Below, piece by piece: positions 61,530 through 64,000 of a DNA stretch of 64,000 nucleotides. The position numbers and the translations under genes were made by a program. Each line of letters starts with the position of its first letter. Within the stretch, counting starts at the first letter, position 1. The notes beneath the pieces were generated by a model. The model made no database searches. It was not told the origin of the DNA and worked only from the letters and a program-made list of their open reading frames with translations. Where the stretch lies: assembly GCA_963969595.1 (NCBI GenBank), contig OZ018413.1, forward strand, positions 4,182,711 to 4,246,710. Reading direction: 5' to 3'. Origin of the DNA: Neckera pumila (lineage: Eukaryota; Streptophyta; Bryopsida; Hypnales; Neckeraceae).

Positions 61530-62206
61530 AAAAAAATAATCTCAAAGATCATGATTTTGTCTAAATTTGAAGCTTTGATTCATTCTATTTGGACTCAAAA
61601 TGAGGAAGTTATAAACAATCTTATTTTTCAGGCAATCAAGCATATAAAAAAATAAAAAACTTATGAAATTCATTTTTGAATGCAATTTTCAAATTTTTTC
61701 AATATGTTTTCTAACAAGGTTAAGATTGTTTGCAAGAAAAATCCCACTGGTGGGATTATGGTGTTTTAATTCCATCTAAGAGCTATTAACAGTTTAGAGT
61801 TTTGTTCAATTTTGGACCTACTTCTACTTAACAAGTTTTTTATATGTGAAGATCAAGTTTTGACATTCTAAAATTTTTTTCCTCGGCTCTCAACTCACAT
61901 GTTCAACAAAATTTTTTTTAACCCAATAGTGTATAGTGCAAAAAAATCTACAAATGGCCATCAAAGTCGTTTGAAATTGCAGGCCACAGTTCACAAAAAC
62001 TTCTTTTTCCAACTTCAATGCTAATATCTTCCAATCCGTGTAATCAAACTTCATGAAATTTCTACCACATGATCTAAGACAAGTGAAATACAAGATCCTA
62101 CGGTTAGATTCTAAAAAAAAGTTTTTTTTGGTTTAGAGAGTGCTTGCAACAAAAATGGTAGTTTTCAGTGGTTTTGGAGCTAGAAAATGCCTTGGTATTT
62201 TAGGGA
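61530..62206. mobile_element. Truncated TTAA/CCCCT element (A4 right part)
   Basis: Follows the right two thirds of the preceding element, including the GTTTTAATTCCATCTAAG and ACAAGATCCTACGGTTAGAT blocks. It ends GTATTTTAGGGA then TTAA (62207-62210). Confidence 0.55.
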
Positions 62207-62210
62207 TTAA

Positions 62211-64000
62211 AACTTGTGCAATGATTTGGGTTAGCATGTCAAAGCTTGAATTGAATCAGAAAACATAAAGATAAATGAGCGAATATGAAACTCCAAGTGT
62301 ATGACTCATATGAAGGTGAAGAAATCAAGAACAGCCTATTGAAATAGAAGCATGATCAAATCATCTATAAAAACATGAAAATCATAATCAAATCATCTAT
62401 GACAGTCATAACAGATATTTTGTTAATCTGGCAATATTCCACAAACTTGACACTTTCATGTTTACACCATGTGATCTGAAATCTATACTTGTCCTAGAAA
62501 TGAATGGAAAACTATCATGTGAAATACCTCCATTTTAACAAAACTTCCCATCCATGGATAATTTGCCTCCGGGATCACAAACTTAGCCAGCCCTTCTGAT
62601 CTGCGGTAGATGCTTACAACAACTTTGCATTATTCAAGTGAAGGGAGCCATGGAGACAATGTACCTCAATTTCTTAGTACTTGTCCATGCCAAGCTTTAA
62701 TAAGGGATGTAAATTGAGGAAGTTTGTGAGTAATTGGCTCCTAATGAAACACATAGGTCTATGTTTTGACAGATTCTTTTCCAAATTAACATTTTGAGGG
62801 GAGTTTGTATATTATTTATTTTGTTATCTATTTTATTAGAGATATGTATTCTTCGGAAGTATAAATTCCAACAAAGGCCAAGTGCTTTTAGTTTATTGCT
62901 TGCACATCTGTATGTCCGTAAATTTCATGGCAAAGAATGCATGGAATGCTAAACTCCCAACAAAAAATGAAGGACACAACTTTGAGAAGCCAATTTTGAA
63001 GCCAATTTTTTGAAGTTTTCTAGACTCTTTTTGCGATTCTTGCACACCAAGAAATAATATCAAAAATTGCCTCACATTCGTTTGAGCAAGCTTATAGAGG
63101 CCTGTTCAAGTCCATCTTATTCATACCTGCTTACGTTAGTTTTGTAGTAGCATATGAATATTAATGAACAGTGAGTGCTCACACATTGGGAAGCTATCAC
63201 AAACTTCTACCAACAACCACTTGCCAATGGAAAAGGTGTTCATGCTTCAAAATTAATCCAACCAACAGGTGGGATCAATTTTCAACCGTATTGACTAAAC
63301 AACAAATATTGCATATAATATATTGTCAAATGACCGAGTACCGAGTATCGAGTATTGATTTACACAAATAATGATTTATTTAGTATTATGGTATCTTTAC
63401 AGTTATTTACCCTATCATGTAACTCACTTCAATTCTCATTTAGTTGACAAATAGTGTTCATGCTAGATATTGATTTAAAGGAATTAAAGGTAAATTACAT
63501 TGGTCCTAATTTAGGTTTTTAGGTGGAAATTTAGTTGACAATTAACTAGTGTTCAAGATGCTAAATTTAGTTTTTGTAACATTAGAGGCGTTTTTGCCAT
63601 TTAGTGTAAATTAGAGTTTGTAATTAGTTTTGGAAATACGAAATTTCATTATTAGGATAATGAAATTGAATGCAAATCAGTTTAAACACTTTTGCAATAG
63701 GCAAAGAAGTCTTGAAAGAATCCAAATCAATTTTGAGGATATAATTACAATTTTATAAACACTTTGGTGATGATAATATAAGAATAACATTACAAAAATA
63801 AATAAAATAAAGATTGGTATTCAATATTTGCCCACAAGTTTTGAAAATCCCTAAATTGTTCATAAGCTACACTAAAATATCCAGAAAATGGTTGAAGCTA
63901 CCGTATGCTCATCCATCAATCCTCTATTATATATCAAAAAGCATGTTAAGAAGGAAGGAGGGTAGATTTTTGCATTAGGAAAAATTTTAGCCCTTAGAAG
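62211..64000. other. AT-rich intergenic DNA
   Basis: No gene, RNA or element border recognised up to the window end. Open frames here are under 70 residues and low-complexity. Confidence 0.3.

Noticed and set aside
1..64000. A piggyBac transposase gene to explain the TTAA elements
   Set aside because: None of the open frames in the window resembles one; the only transposase is the Harbinger type, whose ends and TAA target differ.
1..64000. CRISPR array, bacterial operon or rRNA genes
   Set aside because: No regularly spaced short repeats and no rRNA sequence; the window is eukaryotic with introns throughout.

Overview
This is a plant nuclear window, most likely from a liverwort or close bryophyte. 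Two things point there. The gene at about 53.0-57.2 kb fuses an alpha/beta-hydrolase domain to NB-ARC and LRR domains, the HNL class known from liverworts. The gene at 2.9-11.5 kb encodes the intraflagellar-transport protein IFT121/WDR35, which is kept in land plants with swimming sperm and absent from flowering plants. Genes are split by many short introns with GT..AG borders. The species cannot be fixed from sequence alone. Layout: (1) 0-0.64 kb, last exon of LSM2 (+). (2) 2.9-11.5 kb, IFT121 (-), reconstructed as about 22 coding exons and about 1177 codons. (3) 12.7 kb, a 70-residue SMAP1-like small acidic protein (+), divergent from IFT121. (4) 16.1-22.7 kb, a DEAD-box helicase of the Mak5/DDX24/RH13 type (-), 13 exons and about 827 residues. 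(5) About 22.8-53 kb, a gene-poor, AT-rich region of nested non-autonomous transposons, a decayed LINE fragment, and one complete PIF/Harbinger element (42986-48805) that has both of its genes, matching terminal inverted repeats and a TAA target duplication. (6) 53.0-57.2 kb, the HNL immune-receptor gene (-), with a Stowaway-like MITE, itself holding a smaller MITE, inside its last intron. (7) 57.2-64 kb, the probable HNL leader region, a 115-bp tandem repeat, a cluster of TTAA-flanked elements and AT-rich DNA. The genes are unrelated in function: mRNA decay/splicing (LSM2), cilium transport (IFT121), auxin-type signalling (SMAP1), ribosome biogenesis (RH13) and immunity (HNL). The most unusual signal is a dispersed family of 0.65-0.93 kb non-coding elements. 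Each starts CCCCTAAA(G), ends (C)TTTAGGGG and is bounded by TTAA on both sides, a layout like piggyBac-type elements, which are not an expected part of land-plant genomes. At least eight near-complete and several truncated copies lie in the window. All exon borders were inferred by eye from reading frame, splice consensus and remembered family sequences; no alignment or RNA evidence was available.
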